Below, one piece after another: positions 8,380-17,755 of a stretch of DNA of 64,000 bases (the stretch's first letter is position 1; every line of letters starts with the position of its first letter). The position numbers and the translations under genes were made by a program. Origin of the DNA: Terriglobia bacterium (GTDB lineage Bacteria > Acidobacteriota > Terriglobia > Terriglobales > Acidobacteriaceae); the NCBI GenBank assembly GCA_020073525.1, contig JAIQFA010000003.1:1-64000 (forward strand), in the 5' to 3' direction. A model generated the notes under the pieces. The model ran no database searches and was not told the DNA's origin. It saw only the letters and a program-made list of their open reading frames with translations.

Positions 8380-9489
8380 ATGTTGACGAAGAATAGTCAG
8401 TTGGACCAACCCCACAAGAAGTCGCAAGCAGCGCGCAAACTGCTCTTTCCGGCTTTCGCTGTGCTGATTGTCGCGGCCGTTGTAACCAGCCTGGCGACCG
8501 CCAACGGAGGGGACGACCGCTCGGCCTACGCGATCGGGCTCTGGGGTGACTTGCCCTACTCCTCGACGCAGGCGACGGTCGGCGTGCCGAACCTGATTGC
8601 GGACATGAACAGTCAAAAGCTTGCGTTTACCGCCCACGACGGCGATCTGAAGAGCGGCTCCAGTGAGTGTACCGATTCCGTCTACACCCAGGCGCTCGGC
8701 TACTTCAACTCGCTGAACGGGGCCGCGATCTTCACGCCGGGCGACAACGACTGGACCGACTGCGATCGCACCCAGGGCTACAACTCGCTAGCCCAGCTCG
8801 ACAAGGAACGCGCTCTGTTCTTCGCCACTCGTTATTCGCTGGGACAGAAGCCGATGAAACAGGAAGTGCAGTCGACACCGCTCTGTCTCGGCGTGAGCGG
8901 CCAAGTGCCTTGCGTAGAAAATCGCCGCTGGACCGTGCGCGGCGTTACTTACGCCACGCTCAACATCCAGGGATCGTGCAACAACCTGTGCGATGTGGCG
9001 CCGGACCCGAACGAGTATGCGGCACGCAACGCAGCCGATATCCAGTGGATGCAAGACACATTCGCCGAAGCCAATGCGAACCATTCGGCGGCGGTCATGT
9101 TCATCTCGCAGGCCGATCCGGGCTTCGATGCGACCGATGCGACGCGCGGCCCAGTGCGCGATCCGAAAACGCTCGCCGAAACTGACGGCCAGCCCGACGG
9201 CTTCCAGACCTTCCTGCTGGCGTTGCGCGACCAGGTCATTGCCTTCGAGAGGCCGGTCGCCTATGTGCACGGCGACTCGCACTACCTGCGGATCGACAAG
9301 CCGTTCCTGAACGACCAAGGCCAACGCCTGGAGAACTTCACGCGCGTCGAAACCTTCGGCGACCACCAGGAAAATGGCAACAACGACGTGCACTGGCTCA
9401 AGGTATCGGTGGACGCGCGCACCCGCGAGGTCTTCTCGTACCAGGAACAGATCGTGCCAGCGAACCGAGTCGCTGTCCCAGCACCGTAA
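8380..9489 (+). CDS. Secreted metallophosphoesterase-like protein
   Basis: The 369-residue protein begins at ATG 8380 behind GGAGG. A positively charged N-terminus is followed by one hydrophobic segment (LLFPAFAVLIVAAVVTSLA), so it is exported or membrane-anchored. The mature part has calcineurin-like phosphoesterase signatures in order: GLWGDLPYSS, AHDGDLKSG, FTPGDNDWTDC and, near the C-terminus, YVHGDSHYLRIDKPF. The usual GNHD motif is GDND here, so metal binding and activity are probable but not certain. The substrate is unknown. It is a single gene, and a hairpin lies 30 bases after the stop. Confidence 0.75.
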   Translation: MLTKNSQLDQPHKKSQAARKLLFPAFAVLIVAAVVTSLATANGGDDRSAYAIGLWGDLPYSSTQATVGVPNLIADMNSQKLAFTAHDGDLKSGSSECTDSVYTQALGYFNSLNGAAIFTPGDNDWTDCDRTQGYNSLAQLDKERALFFATRYSLGQKPMKQEVQSTPLCLGVSGQVPCVENRRWTVRGVTYATLNIQGSCNNLCDVAPDPNEYAARNAADIQWMQDTFAEANANHSAAVMFISQADPGFDATDATRGPVRDPKTLAETDGQPDGFQTFLLALRDQVIAFERPVAYVHGDSHYLRIDKPFLNDQGQRLENFTRVETFGDHQENGNNDVHWLKVSVDARTREVFSYQEQIVPANRVAVPAP

Positions 9490-9515
9490 GACGAAGTTAT
9501 TCGAAACTAAACCGG

Positions 9516-9550
9516 GTGCCCCACCCTTCGATTTTTGAAGGGTGGGATTC
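9516..9550. repeat. Hairpin of the GTGCCCCACCCTTC type
   Basis: CCCACCCTTC (9520-9529) pairs perfectly with GAAGGGTGGG (9537-9546) around GATTTTT. A related bulged hairpin occurs at 12036-12071. It may act as a terminator for the gene ending at 9489, although no T-run follows. The remaining space to 9786 holds no recognisable gene. Confidence 0.55.
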
Positions 9551-9786
9551 CACGGCCCTCTCCCACTTGGGATTCTTCCTGACTCCGCCAACAACCCTTG
9601 TGCATCGGTACTCCGATACTTCAACGTCCAGTTCATGAGGCGCGGAGGCGCGCCACGTCCGATATAAATGCCAGCGTCGTCGCACCCCGTCGGCAGGCAG
9701 GACACCTTCCGGTGATAGATTGAGAACGAAGGCTCGCAAATCGTGAACCATTTCCTCAGTCCTCATCAAAAAGGCGGACCGGCATC

Positions 9787-10707
9787 ATGAGCGATTTGAA
9801 GCAGGACATTCTGCATTGCATCGGCAACACCTCTCTATTGCCCTTGCACAACATTGTGCCCAAGAATGGCTCCTGCATCCTGCTGAAACTGGAAAACGAG
9901 AACCCCACCGGCAGCATGAAGGACCGTATGGCGCTGGCCATGATTGAAGCGGCCGAGGCTGACGGACGCCTCACCGCGGATGGTTCGGTAGTCGAGTACA
10001 CCGGGGGCAGCACCGGCGTGTCCCTGGCCCTGGTCTGCGCGGTGAAGGGATATCCGCTGCATATCGTGACTTCGGATGCCTTCGCCCGGGAAAAACTCGA
10101 GCACATGAAAATTCTGGGGGCCAAGCTTCAAATCGTGCGCAGCGAGAGCGGAGGCATGACCGAGAAGCTAACCCGCGACATGGTCGAAGCCGCCCGCATC
10201 ATCGCGGAAGAAACCGGCAGCTTCTGGACCGATCAGCTGAAGAACAAAGACCAGCTAGCGGCCTATCACAAATTGGCGGAGGAAATCTGGATTCAGACAA
10301 ACGGAAAGATCGATGGCTTTGTCCAGAGCGTGGGTACCGCGGCGTCCCTTCGAGGCACCGGGGAAGCCCTACGCCGGCGCAATGAACAGATCAGAATCGT
10401 TGCCGTGGAGCCCTCTGAATCCCCGGTTCTGTCGGGCGGCCAATCCGGCGCACATAAAATTGACGGGATCGGAGCGGGTTTTGTAGTACCGCTCTGGCAG
10501 CAGGACGTCGCCGATCAGATCGAACAGGTTTCCACGGAAGAGGCTGTGGCCATGGTCATGCGGCTGGCCCGGGAGGAAGGCCTTTTTGCGGGGACCTCCA
10601 CTGGCTGCAATGTCATCGCCGCCTTGCGATTAGGCGAACAACTGGGACCGGACGCGACCATTGTCACCGTCATGTGCGATACCGGGATGAAATATCTCAG
10701 CAAATAA
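9787..10707 (+). CDS. PLP-dependent cysteine synthase / cystathionine beta-synthase family enzyme
   Basis: The 306-residue protein has the fold-type II PLP layout of O-acetylserine sulfhydrylases. The Schiff-base lysine is K45 in NPTGSMKDRMA, the substrate-binding loop is EYTGGSTGVSLA (TSGNTG in typical CysK), and the phosphate-binding loop is GTSTGCNV. It probably replaces a beta-substituent on a serine derivative with sulfide or another nucleophile. The altered substrate loop argues against simply calling it CysK. It stands alone with no sulfur-assimilation genes nearby. Confidence 0.85.
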   Translation: MSDLKQDILHCIGNTSLLPLHNIVPKNGSCILLKLENENPTGSMKDRMALAMIEAAEADGRLTADGSVVEYTGGSTGVSLALVCAVKGYPLHIVTSDAFAREKLEHMKILGAKLQIVRSESGGMTEKLTRDMVEAARIIAEETGSFWTDQLKNKDQLAAYHKLAEEIWIQTNGKIDGFVQSVGTAASLRGTGEALRRRNEQIRIVAVEPSESPVLSGGQSGAHKIDGIGAGFVVPLWQQDVADQIEQVSTEEAVAMVMRLAREEGLFAGTSTGCNVIAALRLGEQLGPDATIVTVMCDTGMKYLSK

Positions 10708-10814
10708 TAGGAAATTGAATCCCGTGGGAACATCCAGTCCCGGAGGGACGACCGAGTTCTCAAGCACACACACTCTCTCTCTGGGCTAAACAGGTCACCC
10801 TCGGATCGTGGTGA

Positions 10815-10910
10815 TCGCTCCTAACATCGTGGACGGTTACCTGGAGGGCATCTCGGAACCCGCGCGCAGCACCTTGCAGCGGGGCGCGCAGCGATTCGGT
10901 ACACCCTGCC
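10815..10910 (+). pseudogene. Remnant of a DUF1801 gene
   Basis: These bases match the 5' part of the intact DUF1801 gene about 840 bases downstream (11655-11750) almost base for base. Both share CGTGGACG, TTACCTGG, GGAACCCGC and CAGCACCTTGCAGCGGG. Translated, it reads VDGYLEGISEPARSTLQR against VDDYLAAVPEPARSTLQR. One base is missing after CAGCGGG, which shifts the frame, and the similarity then ends. It is therefore a dead duplicate lying directly before the cupin gene. Confidence 0.8.
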
Positions 10911-10942
10911 GGCGTAGAGTAGACTACCTGCCGAGGATAATC

Positions 10943-11554
10943 ATGACAGTAAAAACAGTCCGGAGTGTGGTTACGACTGGGGCGATCATCCTGATTGGGC
11001 TCTGCAGTTCGCGCGCTCAGTTAAGCCCGTCCAGTGCAACTGATCCAGAAACCAACGCTAAGCCTCTGCTGTTGGAAAAGAGTGAAGGCGAGCTGCGGAC
11101 TCGCCGCATTCACACTGACGCCAGTGCCCCTGCCTCCTCCCAATTCATGCTGAAGGTCAGCCCGAAAAATAACGGCTCTCAGCATCTTGTGGCGGGTACG
11201 GAGGAGGTTGCCCCAGGAGCGACCTTACCCAAGCACAGGCATCTGGCCCAAGATGAAATCGTCCTGATCCACAGCGGAACGGCTCACGTTTGGCTCGGGG
11301 ATCAGGAGCGCGATCTCCATGCGGGGGGACTGGTGTTCATTCCGTCGAATACCTGGGTAAGTTTGAAGAACATTGGCACTGAACCGATCAGCCTGACTTT
11401 CATCTTCTCGGCGCCCGGATTCGACGATACGATGCGATGCAATTCCGTGCCAGCCGGTGAAACGCCCACCCAGATCACGCCAGAGCAGCAAAAAGACTGT
11501 GCACACCTGGGGCATGCCGAAAACGCAAACAGGCAAGAAAAAAAATCGAAATAA
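10943..11554 (+). CDS. Secreted single-domain cupin protein
   Basis: The 203-residue protein starts at ATG 10943 with GAGG six bases before it. A signal peptide (VVTTGAIILIGLCSSRAQ) is followed by a cupin_2 beta-barrel. The first metal-binding motif is GATLPKHRHLAQDEIVLI and the second region is GGLVFIPSNTWVSLKN. Cupins of this kind bind a metal or small ligand; no catalytic role can be assigned. The C-terminus is charged (ENANRQEKKSK). The gene lies between a broken and an intact copy of a DUF1801 gene, as though it had been captured by a local duplication. Confidence 0.8.
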   Translation: MTVKTVRSVVTTGAIILIGLCSSRAQLSPSSATDPETNAKPLLLEKSEGELRTRRIHTDASAPASSQFMLKVSPKNNGSQHLVAGTEEVAPGATLPKHRHLAQDEIVLIHSGTAHVWLGDQERDLHAGGLVFIPSNTWVSLKNIGTEPISLTFIFSAPGFDDTMRCNSVPAGETPTQITPEQQKDCAHLGHAENANRQEKKSK

Positions 11555-11596
11555 GAACTGCAGACTTGAAGCGAACGCCGTTGTGGTCTTGCCCGT

Positions 11597-12010
11597 ATGA
11601 AAAAAGCGAATTCCAGCACTCGCGGTTCGGCCGCAAAAGGCAACGTCGCTCCAACACCGAAGACCGTGGACGATTACCTGGCTGCCGTCCCGGAACCCGC
11701 ACGCAGCACCTTGCAGCGGGTGCGCGCGGCGATTCGGTCCGCCGTGCCCGCGGAGGCCACCGAGGCCATCAGCTATGGGATCCCGGCCTTCAAGTATCAA
11801 GGAACGCTCGTCTGGTTCGCCGCGTTTTCGAACCATTGCAGTTTGTTCCCAACAGCGTCCGTGATCAAAGCGTTCAAGAACGAACTCAAGGGGTTCGAAA
11901 CCTCCAAGGGGACCATCCACTTCCCGATGGACAAGCCTCTGCCGGCCGCCCTGGTGAAAAAAATGGTAAAGGCACGGCTCGCCGAGAAGGCAAAGAAGAA
12001 ACGGCGCTGA
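11597..12010 (+). CDS. DUF1801 (YdhG/YjbR-like) protein
   Basis: The 137-residue protein matches the DUF1801 family. It has VDDYLAAVPEPARSTLQRV, the conserved EATEAISYGIPAFKYQG and FPMDKPLPAALVKKMV near the C-terminus, followed by a lysine-rich tail. Members are small cytosolic proteins; some relatives have been linked to iron handling, but the function here is not known. The gene follows the cupin gene by 42 bases on the same strand. Part of its 5' end is duplicated upstream at 10815-10910. Confidence 0.85.
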   Translation: MKKANSSTRGSAAKGNVAPTPKTVDDYLAAVPEPARSTLQRVRAAIRSAVPAEATEAISYGIPAFKYQGTLVWFAAFSNHCSLFPTASVIKAFKNELKGFETSKGTIHFPMDKPLPAALVKKMVKARLAEKAKKKRR

Positions 12011-12030
12011 CGCGCTGATCTGAACTCAGG

Positions 12031-12078
12031 AGCGTTCCCCATCCTTTTCGCGTACTTTGCGAGAAGGTGGGTAATGCG
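12031..12078. repeat. Bulged hairpin related to the CCCACCCTT repeat
   Basis: CCCATCCTTTTCGC (12038-12051) pairs with GCGAGAAGGTGGG (12059-12071) with one bulged base and a seven-base loop. A second, weaker piece of the same kind (GCCCACCCTTC) lies at 12155-12165. They fill the space between the converging DUF1801 gene and the membrane protein gene, and may help end transcription from both sides. Confidence 0.5.
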
Positions 12079-12205
12079 GATCATCGGTGCACCCCAGGGG
12101 ACAAGCGTCAGTTCAGGAGTCGGGAGAAATCCCAAACGTCAGGCGGCCGCGGACGCCCACCCTTCACAAAACGCGGCAAGTGGGGGTAATACCACTTCGG
12201 CGCTG

Positions 12206-13348
12206 TCATGCCTTGGTCTCTGGAATCTTCATCCCGGCGTAAGTGGCCGAACTGATGCCCATCAGGGCGAGAAGACTGGCGTGGAAATCCGGCATGGCCA
12301 ATGTGTCGTAGACCGTCACAGCGAAGACGATCATCAACACGATGCTCCAAAGTCCAAACTGCACGCGGTGCAGGCTAGCCCCGCCGTTGGTGGAAAGCAG
12401 ATCAGGAAACATGCCTTCTGTCTTCGTGACCGTTGTTCCCTTGGCCCCGGTCCCCCGTTCTTTCTCCTTATCGACGGCGGCGGCGGTAGCATAAGTGCCG
12501 GCCGAAATTCCCAGGATCGCCAAGATCGTGCGCGGGATCTCGGTGTTGTACTCGCCAGTAATGAGAAATATGAATAGATAGGCATACACGACCAGCAGAG
12601 TCCAAACCGCGATTTGCATGCGCGATAGGCTGAAGACCCGATCCTCCGGCGTAATGGCTATCTCCTTGCCGCTCGCGTCTAGCGGCGGCGGCTCCTTGTC
12701 TCTCAAAGCCCCCGTCTTGAAAGCGACAACTAAGAACCCGATCCCAAGGACTATCGCAACGAGGAGGAAAATAGTGAGGCGTGTGCCCCCGAGACGTACA
12801 AATTCCACCTTGTAAGTGGAGGGCAAAGGTGGTCCGTTGATCAAGCCGATGCTGACCGGCACCTCTTTGCGCTCCTTGCCCAGTCCTCCCAACAGCTTCG
12901 CCCAGCTCTCCTTGCCCTTCGTGCTCGACAAGTCACGGGTTACAGGAAAGGTCAGCCTGAAGGTAACTACCCAGTCTTGGTCCTGATTTTTCTCCTCCGA
13001 GTCGCTTGCGCCGGCAGGCAGTCGTTCGTCGGTTTGATTCTCGACCACCGGATGCGTGCCCGGCAAAGGTTGGCCGTCCAGGACCAGGTTAAGATCCGTC
13101 ACTTCCGGTGCGCCTTCCTCGTCCATCAATTCGTGGGTGGTGGTCACATCAAAGCTGACCTTGCCCCCGATGCCGACTTCCGCATTCTGACGAGGATGCG
13201 TCGTACATTCGGCGATCTTTTTCCCATCGCCGGCATCATTCATCTGGACCATGCACGCAATGTGATAGACACCGTCAGCTCGCTGAGCCACCGCGGCTAA
13301 GGAGGAACCGACCAGGAATGACACCAACAGCCAGTGTTTCGTCTTCAT
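12206..13348 (-). CDS. Unknown membrane protein with a duplicated membrane domain
   Basis: I do not recognise a named function. The 380-residue protein has a signal peptide (WLLVSFLVGSSLAAVAQ) and an extracytoplasmic domain to about 190. A transmembrane helix follows (FLLVAIVLGIGFLVVAF), then two similar halves. The first half is SLSRMQIAVWTLLVVYAYLF leading to ILGISAGTYAT. The second is SLHRVQFGLWSIVLMIVFAV leading to LMGISSATYAG. Each half has two helices and ends in a glycine-rich GIS(A/S)xTYA turn, so the domain looks like an internal duplication. The ribosome site GGAGG lies 8 bases before ATG. The gene starts 15 bases after the secreted-protein gene upstream, so the two form an operon. 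Confidence 0.75.
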   Translation of the reverse strand: MKTKHWLLVSFLVGSSLAAVAQRADGVYHIACMVQMNDAGDGKKIAECTTHPRQNAEVGIGGKVSFDVTTTHELMDEEGAPEVTDLNLVLDGQPLPGTHPVVENQTDERLPAGASDSEEKNQDQDWVVTFRLTFPVTRDLSSTKGKESWAKLLGGLGKERKEVPVSIGLINGPPLPSTYKVEFVRLGGTRLTIFLLVAIVLGIGFLVVAFKTGALRDKEPPPLDASGKEIAITPEDRVFSLSRMQIAVWTLLVVYAYLFIFLITGEYNTEIPRTILAILGISAGTYATAAAVDKEKERGTGAKGTTVTKTEGMFPDLLSTNGGASLHRVQFGLWSIVLMIVFAVTVYDTLAMPDFHASLLALMGISSATYAGMKIPETKA

Positions 13349-13363
13349 TATTCGGCCTCCGTC

Positions 13364-14188
13364 TCAGGGTGAAGGGGTCCAATGTTCCAAAGCCTTCCAC
13401 CCACTGCTCTTCGTGCAACTTCCGGACTCGCATACGAAGAATTTCAAAGCGGGGTGAATCTCCCATACGGAAAAGCGCCTGGGATTGCCGCCTGCTGTCC
13501 CAGTTTTCTTTGTGTTCGGCTTGTGCTCGCTATCGAAGAAAAGCCGGCCCTGTATCTTGACCGGCAACTGTCTTGCCTGGATCTGTTTCAGCTTGTCGAG
13601 ATTCCAATCCTTATCCTTCCGATTGGGGTCCTGGGGGATCATTTCCACCACTACGCCCTCAGTCTCATCCCCGTTCTTTGCAGGAGTGATGTTGATGTGA
13701 TAGTCGTTGCTGGGCTCATCCTTGAATTTGCAGTTGACCGATTCGCCGGTGTTGGGATGAGGCGGCAATTTCTCGGATGCGATAAAGCCGGACAACTCTA
13801 CGTAGTCTCCCTCGCTGAACTGGCCGCTCCCCGCCTTCAGACCTGAGAGCAGGATCTTGCGAGCAGCCCCTTTCATGTTGCGAGGGCTGGAGACCTTTTC
13901 GCCGTTGACGACGACGGGGCCGTTGCCGAATTTCTTATCGACATCGCTCTGAAGATCGTCGAGGTCAGTAAAACTAACTACGGCCGGGTTGCCATTAATG
14001 GCGATGGTCCGTTTCTGCGAGTTAGTCACTGCCAGTGGAGAACCAGGTTTGGAACATCCGATCTTCGGGCACGAGGCCAAACTCTTGAAGTTACATTTGA
14101 CGGCAGTGTCGGCCCGGGCGGCGAGCCCAGACAAAGCAAACCCGGCGAGGACGAGCGGAAGCGCGTTAGCACGCATACGAAACCTCAT
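13364..14188 (-). CDS. Unknown secreted protein
   Basis: The 274-residue protein begins with a signal peptide (LPLVLAGFALSGLAARAD). The mature part has paired cysteines (CNFKSLASCPKIGC, and a C-terminal CESGSC). Beta-rich stretches such as GDYVELSGFIASEK and VKIQGRLFFDSEH are followed by RRFSVWEIHPALKFFVCE. The WEIHP pattern and alternating strands suggest an OB-fold-like domain, but this is inference. It is transcribed with the membrane protein immediately downstream and probably works with it at the envelope. A promoter candidate lies at 14234-14262. Confidence 0.7.
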   Translation of the reverse strand: MRFRMRANALPLVLAGFALSGLAARADTAVKCNFKSLASCPKIGCSKPGSPLAVTNSQKRTIAINGNPAVVSFTDLDDLQSDVDKKFGNGPVVVNGEKVSSPRNMKGAARKILLSGLKAGSGQFSEGDYVELSGFIASEKLPPHPNTGESVNCKFKDEPSNDYHINITPAKNGDETEGVVVEMIPQDPNRKDKDWNLDKLKQIQARQLPVKIQGRLFFDSEHKPNTKKTGTAGGNPRRFSVWEIHPALKFFVCESGSCTKSSGWKALEHWTPSP

Positions 14189-14233
14189 TGCTGATTTGAT
14201 CGCAAGAGGACGTTACTTTAGGGAAGTGGCCGC

Positions 14234-14262
14234 ATTTTGATCCTTGTCTATGAATATGTCAA
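14234..14262 (-). promoter_or_regulatory. Candidate sigma-70 promoter
   Basis: On the minus strand TTGACA (14262-14257) is followed after 17 bases by CAAAAT (14239-14234). This places a start site about 40 bases before the ATG at 14188, in a locally AT-rich stretch. Confidence 0.45.
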
Positions 14263-14350
14263 GAAGAATCGTGAAGGCAAAACATGGAACCTATCGGAGT
14301 AAGTGTGCGGCCGGCGTCGTATCTCGAAATTGGACGCTGTCCAATAATTA

Positions 14351-14722
14351 CTAACCCCCACTCTTTTTCAACTGTTGCTTCCACCCTAGCACCCGCGCTT
14401 TGTTCCCTTCCGCCTCGGCCTCGGGGACCATTCCCTTCTTCTGATACAGGATCGAGAGGCTGGTGTGGGCCAGAATGTCGTCGGGATCGATTTCTGAAAT
14501 CCGCTTGGAGACTTCGATGGCTTCGTCGAGCCGGTTGAGGTCCTGCAGCGCCCGGCTCAGTCCATGCAGTGCATCGGTGAACTTCGGGTCGGCCACCAAA
14601 GCCTGCCGGTACTCTTCGACTGCCTGCTCGTGGTGCCCTTCAAGAACCAGATCAAGCGCGGAGTAGTAATGGTCTTCGGCCAGTTTGCGGGCGCTTGCGG
14701 AACTGGCCGGATCGTCAGACAT
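14351..14722 (-). CDS. Small TPR-repeat protein
   Basis: The 123-residue protein has about three tetratricopeptide repeats (HYYSALDLVLEGHHEQAVEE, then ALHGLSRALQDLNRLDEAIE, then AHTSLSILYQKKGMVPEAEA). Such repeats form helical scaffolds for protein binding. It follows gcvPB by less than 100 bases on the same strand, so it may be the last gene of the glycine cleavage operon, although nothing in it suggests a catalytic role there. I chose ATG 14722 (MSDDPASS); an in-frame ATG at 14764 would add 14 residues. Confidence 0.75.
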   Translation of the reverse strand: MSDDPASSASARKLAEDHYYSALDLVLEGHHEQAVEEYRQALVADPKFTDALHGLSRALQDLNRLDEAIEVSKRISEIDPDDILAHTSLSILYQKKGMVPEAEAEGNKARVLGWKQQLKKSGG

Positions 14723-14816
14723 AGGGATGTAGCTAGGTGATTTTATCCCTTCGTAAGACTTCATGCCCTTGGTGGTAAAGGGTTGTGCTGGTGGCAGAGG
14801 CGATGCGCGACGCCAA

Positions 14817-16313
14817 TCAGAGTTTTTCTTCCCGCTTCCACCTCAGCACGGGCTTGCGCGCGGCTGCGGTCTCATCCAGACGCGAAATACGGGTGTTGTG
14901 CGGAGCATCGAGCACGAACTGCGGATCTTCTTCCACTTCTTCCGCAATCGACTTCATCGCTTCGATAAACAGATCCAGCTCTTCTTTCGGTTCGCTTTCG
15001 GTCGGCTCGATCATCAGCGCGCCCGAGACAATCAGCGGGAACGCCGTTGTGTAGGGATGGAATCCGTAGTCGATCAGGCGCTTGGCAAGGTCCATCGTCT
15101 TAACGCCCTTCTTCGACTGCACTTTGTCGCTGAAAACAACTTCGTGCATCGACGGCGTCGAGTAAGGCAGGTCGTAAACACCTTCCAGTCCCTTGCGGAT
15201 GTAATTCGCGTTGAGCACCGCATCTTCGGTGGTCTGCCGCAAACCGTCGGGCCCGTTGGCAAAAATGTAGGCCAGCGCGCGAATGAACATTCCGAAGTTT
15301 CCGTAGAACGCACGCACGCGGCCAACCGACTGCGGACGGTTGTATTCGAAGCCCAGCGTTCCATCCGGTTTGGTAATGACGACCGGCGTCGGCAGGAACG
15401 GCGCAAGGATTTTCTTCACTGCCACCGGACCCGATCCTGGACCGCCTCCGCCATGCGGCGTCGAAAAGGTCTTGTGGAGGTTGAGGTGCATGACGTCGGC
15501 GCCAAAATCTCCCGGTCGCGCCTTCGCGACGAGAGCATTCATATTGGCGCCATCCATGTAGAGCAGGCCGCCCTTGGCGTGCATGAGTTCTGCGATCTTG
15601 TGTATCTCCTGCTCGAAAACGCCCAGGGTATTGGGATTGGTCACCATCAGCGCCGCGACGTCTTCATTCATCTGTGCCGCCAGCGCCGCCACATCGACCA
15701 TGCCGCGGTCGTTGGATTTCAAATTTTCGACCGCATAGCCCACCGTGGCCGCCGTCGCCGGATTGGTCCCGTGGGCCGAGTCGGGGATCAGAATTTTCTT
15801 GCGCGCGTTGCCTTTTGACTGGTGATACGCACGCACCATGAGCAACCCGGTCAGTTCGCCGTGCGCGCCCGCGGCCGGTTGCAGCGTGATCGCGTCCATC
15901 CCGGTGATCTCGAGCAGGCAGTCGCTCAGCGTCTTCATGATGCGCAAAGCGCCCTGCGAAATCTTCTCCGCCTGGTATGGATGCCCGTTGGCTAGACCTT
16001 CGACCCGGGCCACAAACTCGTTGACGCGCGGGTTGTACTTCATGGTGCAGGAACCCAGCGGATACATCCCAAGATCGATGGCGTAATTCCAAGTCGAGAG
16101 CCGCGTGAAGTGGCGGATGATTTCGATCTCACTGACCTCGGGCATATCGCCAAGATCTTTGCGCTCCTGTTTCCCCAGCAGCTTCGCCGTGTCCACTTCC
16201 GGAACATCGAGCGGCGGCAGCTTCCAGGCCGCCTTGCCGGGCGAGGATTTTTCGAAAATCAATCCTTCGTTCTGATTGATGTGACGCGTGGCTTTGCGGG
16301 TCACGTGTTTCAC
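14817..16313 (-). CDS. gcvPB: Glycine dehydrogenase (decarboxylating) subunit 2
   Basis: The 498-residue protein is the catalytic half of a split P-protein. This PLP enzyme decarboxylates glycine and passes the aminomethyl group to lipoyl-GcvH. The PLP lysine lies in [20 protein letters not shown], and [14 protein letters not shown] and [11 protein letters not shown] are family signatures. I chose the GTG at 16313 (VKHVTRK) because it overlaps the stop of gcvPA as GTGA, a four-base coupling that favours 1:1 synthesis of the two subunits. An ATG 117 bases upstream would add a tail unlike the family. Confidence 0.95.
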   Translation of the reverse strand: MKHVTRKATRHINQNEGLIFEKSSPGKAAWKLPPLDVPEVDTAKLLGKQERKDLGDMPEVSEIEIIRHFTRLSTWNYAIDLGMYPLGSCTMKYNPRVNEFVARVEGLANGHPYQAEKISQGALRIMKTLSDCLLEITGMDAITLQPAAGAHGELTGLLMVRAYHQSKGNARKKILIPDSAHGTNPATAATVGYAVENLKSNDRGMVDVAALAAQMNEDVAALMVTNPNTLGVFEQEIHKIAELMHAKGGLLYMDGANMNALVAKARPGDFGADVMHLNLHKTFSTPHGGGGPGSGPVAVKKILAPFLPTPVVITKPDGTLGFEYNRPQSVGRVRAFYGNFGMFIRALAYIFANGPDGLRQTTEDAVLNANYIRKGLEGVYDLPYSTPSMHEVVFSDKVQSKKGVKTMDLAKRLIDYGFHPYTTAFPLIVSGALMIEPTESEPKEELDLFIEAMKSIAEEVEEDPQFVLDAPHNTRISRLDETAAARKPVLRWKREEKL

Positions 16314-17689
16314 TGCGCCACCTCCTCGGGCTCGACATCTTTCATACTTCGCACCGAGCGTTCGCTTTCGGCGACGAGTCCAACCGCGGTATCGATCATT
16401 GACCGAGTCGTCAATTCCGTGCAGCACCACAGCGCCGCGTGACCAAGCTCAGGATAGAACTTCTTCAGCGGGAAGCCGCCGACGATTTTGTGTCCCAGCA
16501 GCCGCGAGTTGATCGCGTAGGGATCCTCGCTCGTCTGCACGACGAACTCATTGAATCGAGGCGCGCCCGCGAACAGCACCTTGGCATGTTTACTGAACTG
16601 GTCGGCAGCGTAAGCAGCCTTTGCCAGGTTCTGCTTCGCCAGTTCCCGCAAACCGACTTTGCCGTACACGGTCATGAAGATGTTGACCATCAGCGCGACC
16701 AGCGCCTGGTTGGTGCAGATATTCGAAGTGGCCTTCTCCCGCCGGATGTGCTGCTCGCGAGTCGCCAGTGTCAGCACGAATCCACGCTTGCCGTTTTTAT
16801 CGACGGTCTGACCGGCAAGGCGCCCCGGCATCTGCCGGACGAATTTTTCTTTCGTTGCCAGTACGCCGCAGTAAGGACCGCCAAATCCAAGCGGAACCCC
16901 AAACGACTGCGCTTCCATGGCCACGATGTCGGCAGAGCGTGGAGGCTCGACAATGCCGAGTGAGGCCGCTTCCGCGATCGAGACGATCAACAGCGCTCCG
17001 CGTTTGTGTGCAATCTCGGCAATCGCCTCAACGTCTTCGATCGTCCCAAAGAAATTCGGCGACTGAATCAGAACGCACGCCGTATCGTCGCCCACCGCCT
17101 TCTCAAGTTCCTTCAAGTCGATCGTTCCCCAGTCGGTGAAGGAGACCAACTTCTGCGGAATCGCCTGGTGGGTCGCATAAGTGTTAAGTACTTCGCGGTA
17201 TTCCGGATGCAGATTGCGCGCGATCACCGCCGAATGCCTGCCCGTGATGCGGGCCGCCATCATCACAGCCTCGGTCGCGCCGGTGGAACCGTCGTACATC
17301 GACGCATTCGCCAGGTCCATGCCCGTGAGTTCCGAGATCATCGTCTGGAATTCGAAGATGGCCTGCAGAGTTCCCTGGGCAAACTCCGCCTGGTACGGCG
17401 TATAAGAAGTGAGGAATTCGCCCCGCTGCACCAGCGCGTCAATGACCACTGGCCGGTAATGCGAGTAAGCCCCGGCCCCGAGAAAACTGGTATAGCCTTC
17501 GCCGTTTTCTTTGGCGCGCTGCTTGAACCAGTCGACGATTTCCGACTCGGCCATTTGCCGCGGAATGTCCAGATCCCGCGTCAGGCGAAAATCGGCAGGA
17601 ATCGGCGAGAAAAGATCGTCCACGGAACGGACCCCGATCGCTTGCAGCATGGCGGCGCGATCCGCGGGAGATTTAGGCAGATATCTCAT
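16310..17689 (-). CDS. gcvPA: Glycine dehydrogenase (decarboxylating) subunit 1
   Basis: The 459-residue protein is the non-PLP half of the split P-protein. It starts [15 protein letters not shown] and has [40 protein letters not shown] and [14 protein letters not shown], all typical of GcvPA. It forms an alpha2-beta2 complex with GcvPB. I used ATG 17689, since upstream codons translate intergenic repeat sequence. It overlaps gcvPB by four bases and follows gcvH after a 177-base gap containing a dispersed repeat. Confidence 0.95.
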   Translation of the reverse strand: MRYLPKSPADRAAMLQAIGVRSVDDLFSPIPADFRLTRDLDIPRQMAESEIVDWFKQRAKENGEGYTSFLGAGAYSHYRPVVIDALVQRGEFLTSYTPYQAEFAQGTLQAIFEFQTMISELTGMDLANASMYDGSTGATEAVMMAARITGRHSAVIARNLHPEYREVLNTYATHQAIPQKLVSFTDWGTIDLKELEKAVGDDTACVLIQSPNFFGTIEDVEAIAEIAHKRGALLIVSIAEAASLGIVEPPRSADIVAMEAQSFGVPLGFGGPYCGVLATKEKFVRQMPGRLAGQTVDKNGKRGFVLTLATREQHIRREKATSNICTNQALVALMVNIFMTVYGKVGLRELAKQNLAKAAYAADQFSKHAKVLFAGAPRFNEFVVQTSEDPYAINSRLLGHKIVGGFPLKKFYPELGHAALWCCTELTTRSMIDTAVGLVAESERSVRSMKDVEPEEVAQ

Positions 17690-17755
17690 AGGAACCCTTA
17701 TTGGATGTAGGCAGCGGCAGTTTGGATTTTGAAGCTGGAGTCTCCGTCGGGGAAT

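Noticed and set aside
9497-9769. Minus-strand frame of 90 codons between two plus-strand genes
   Set aside because: It has no start signal, runs through a hairpin repeat and resembles no protein.
14817-15818. Plus-strand frame antisense to gcvPB
   Set aside because: Its composition is that of a complementary-strand shadow, and gcvPB is unmistakable on the other strand.
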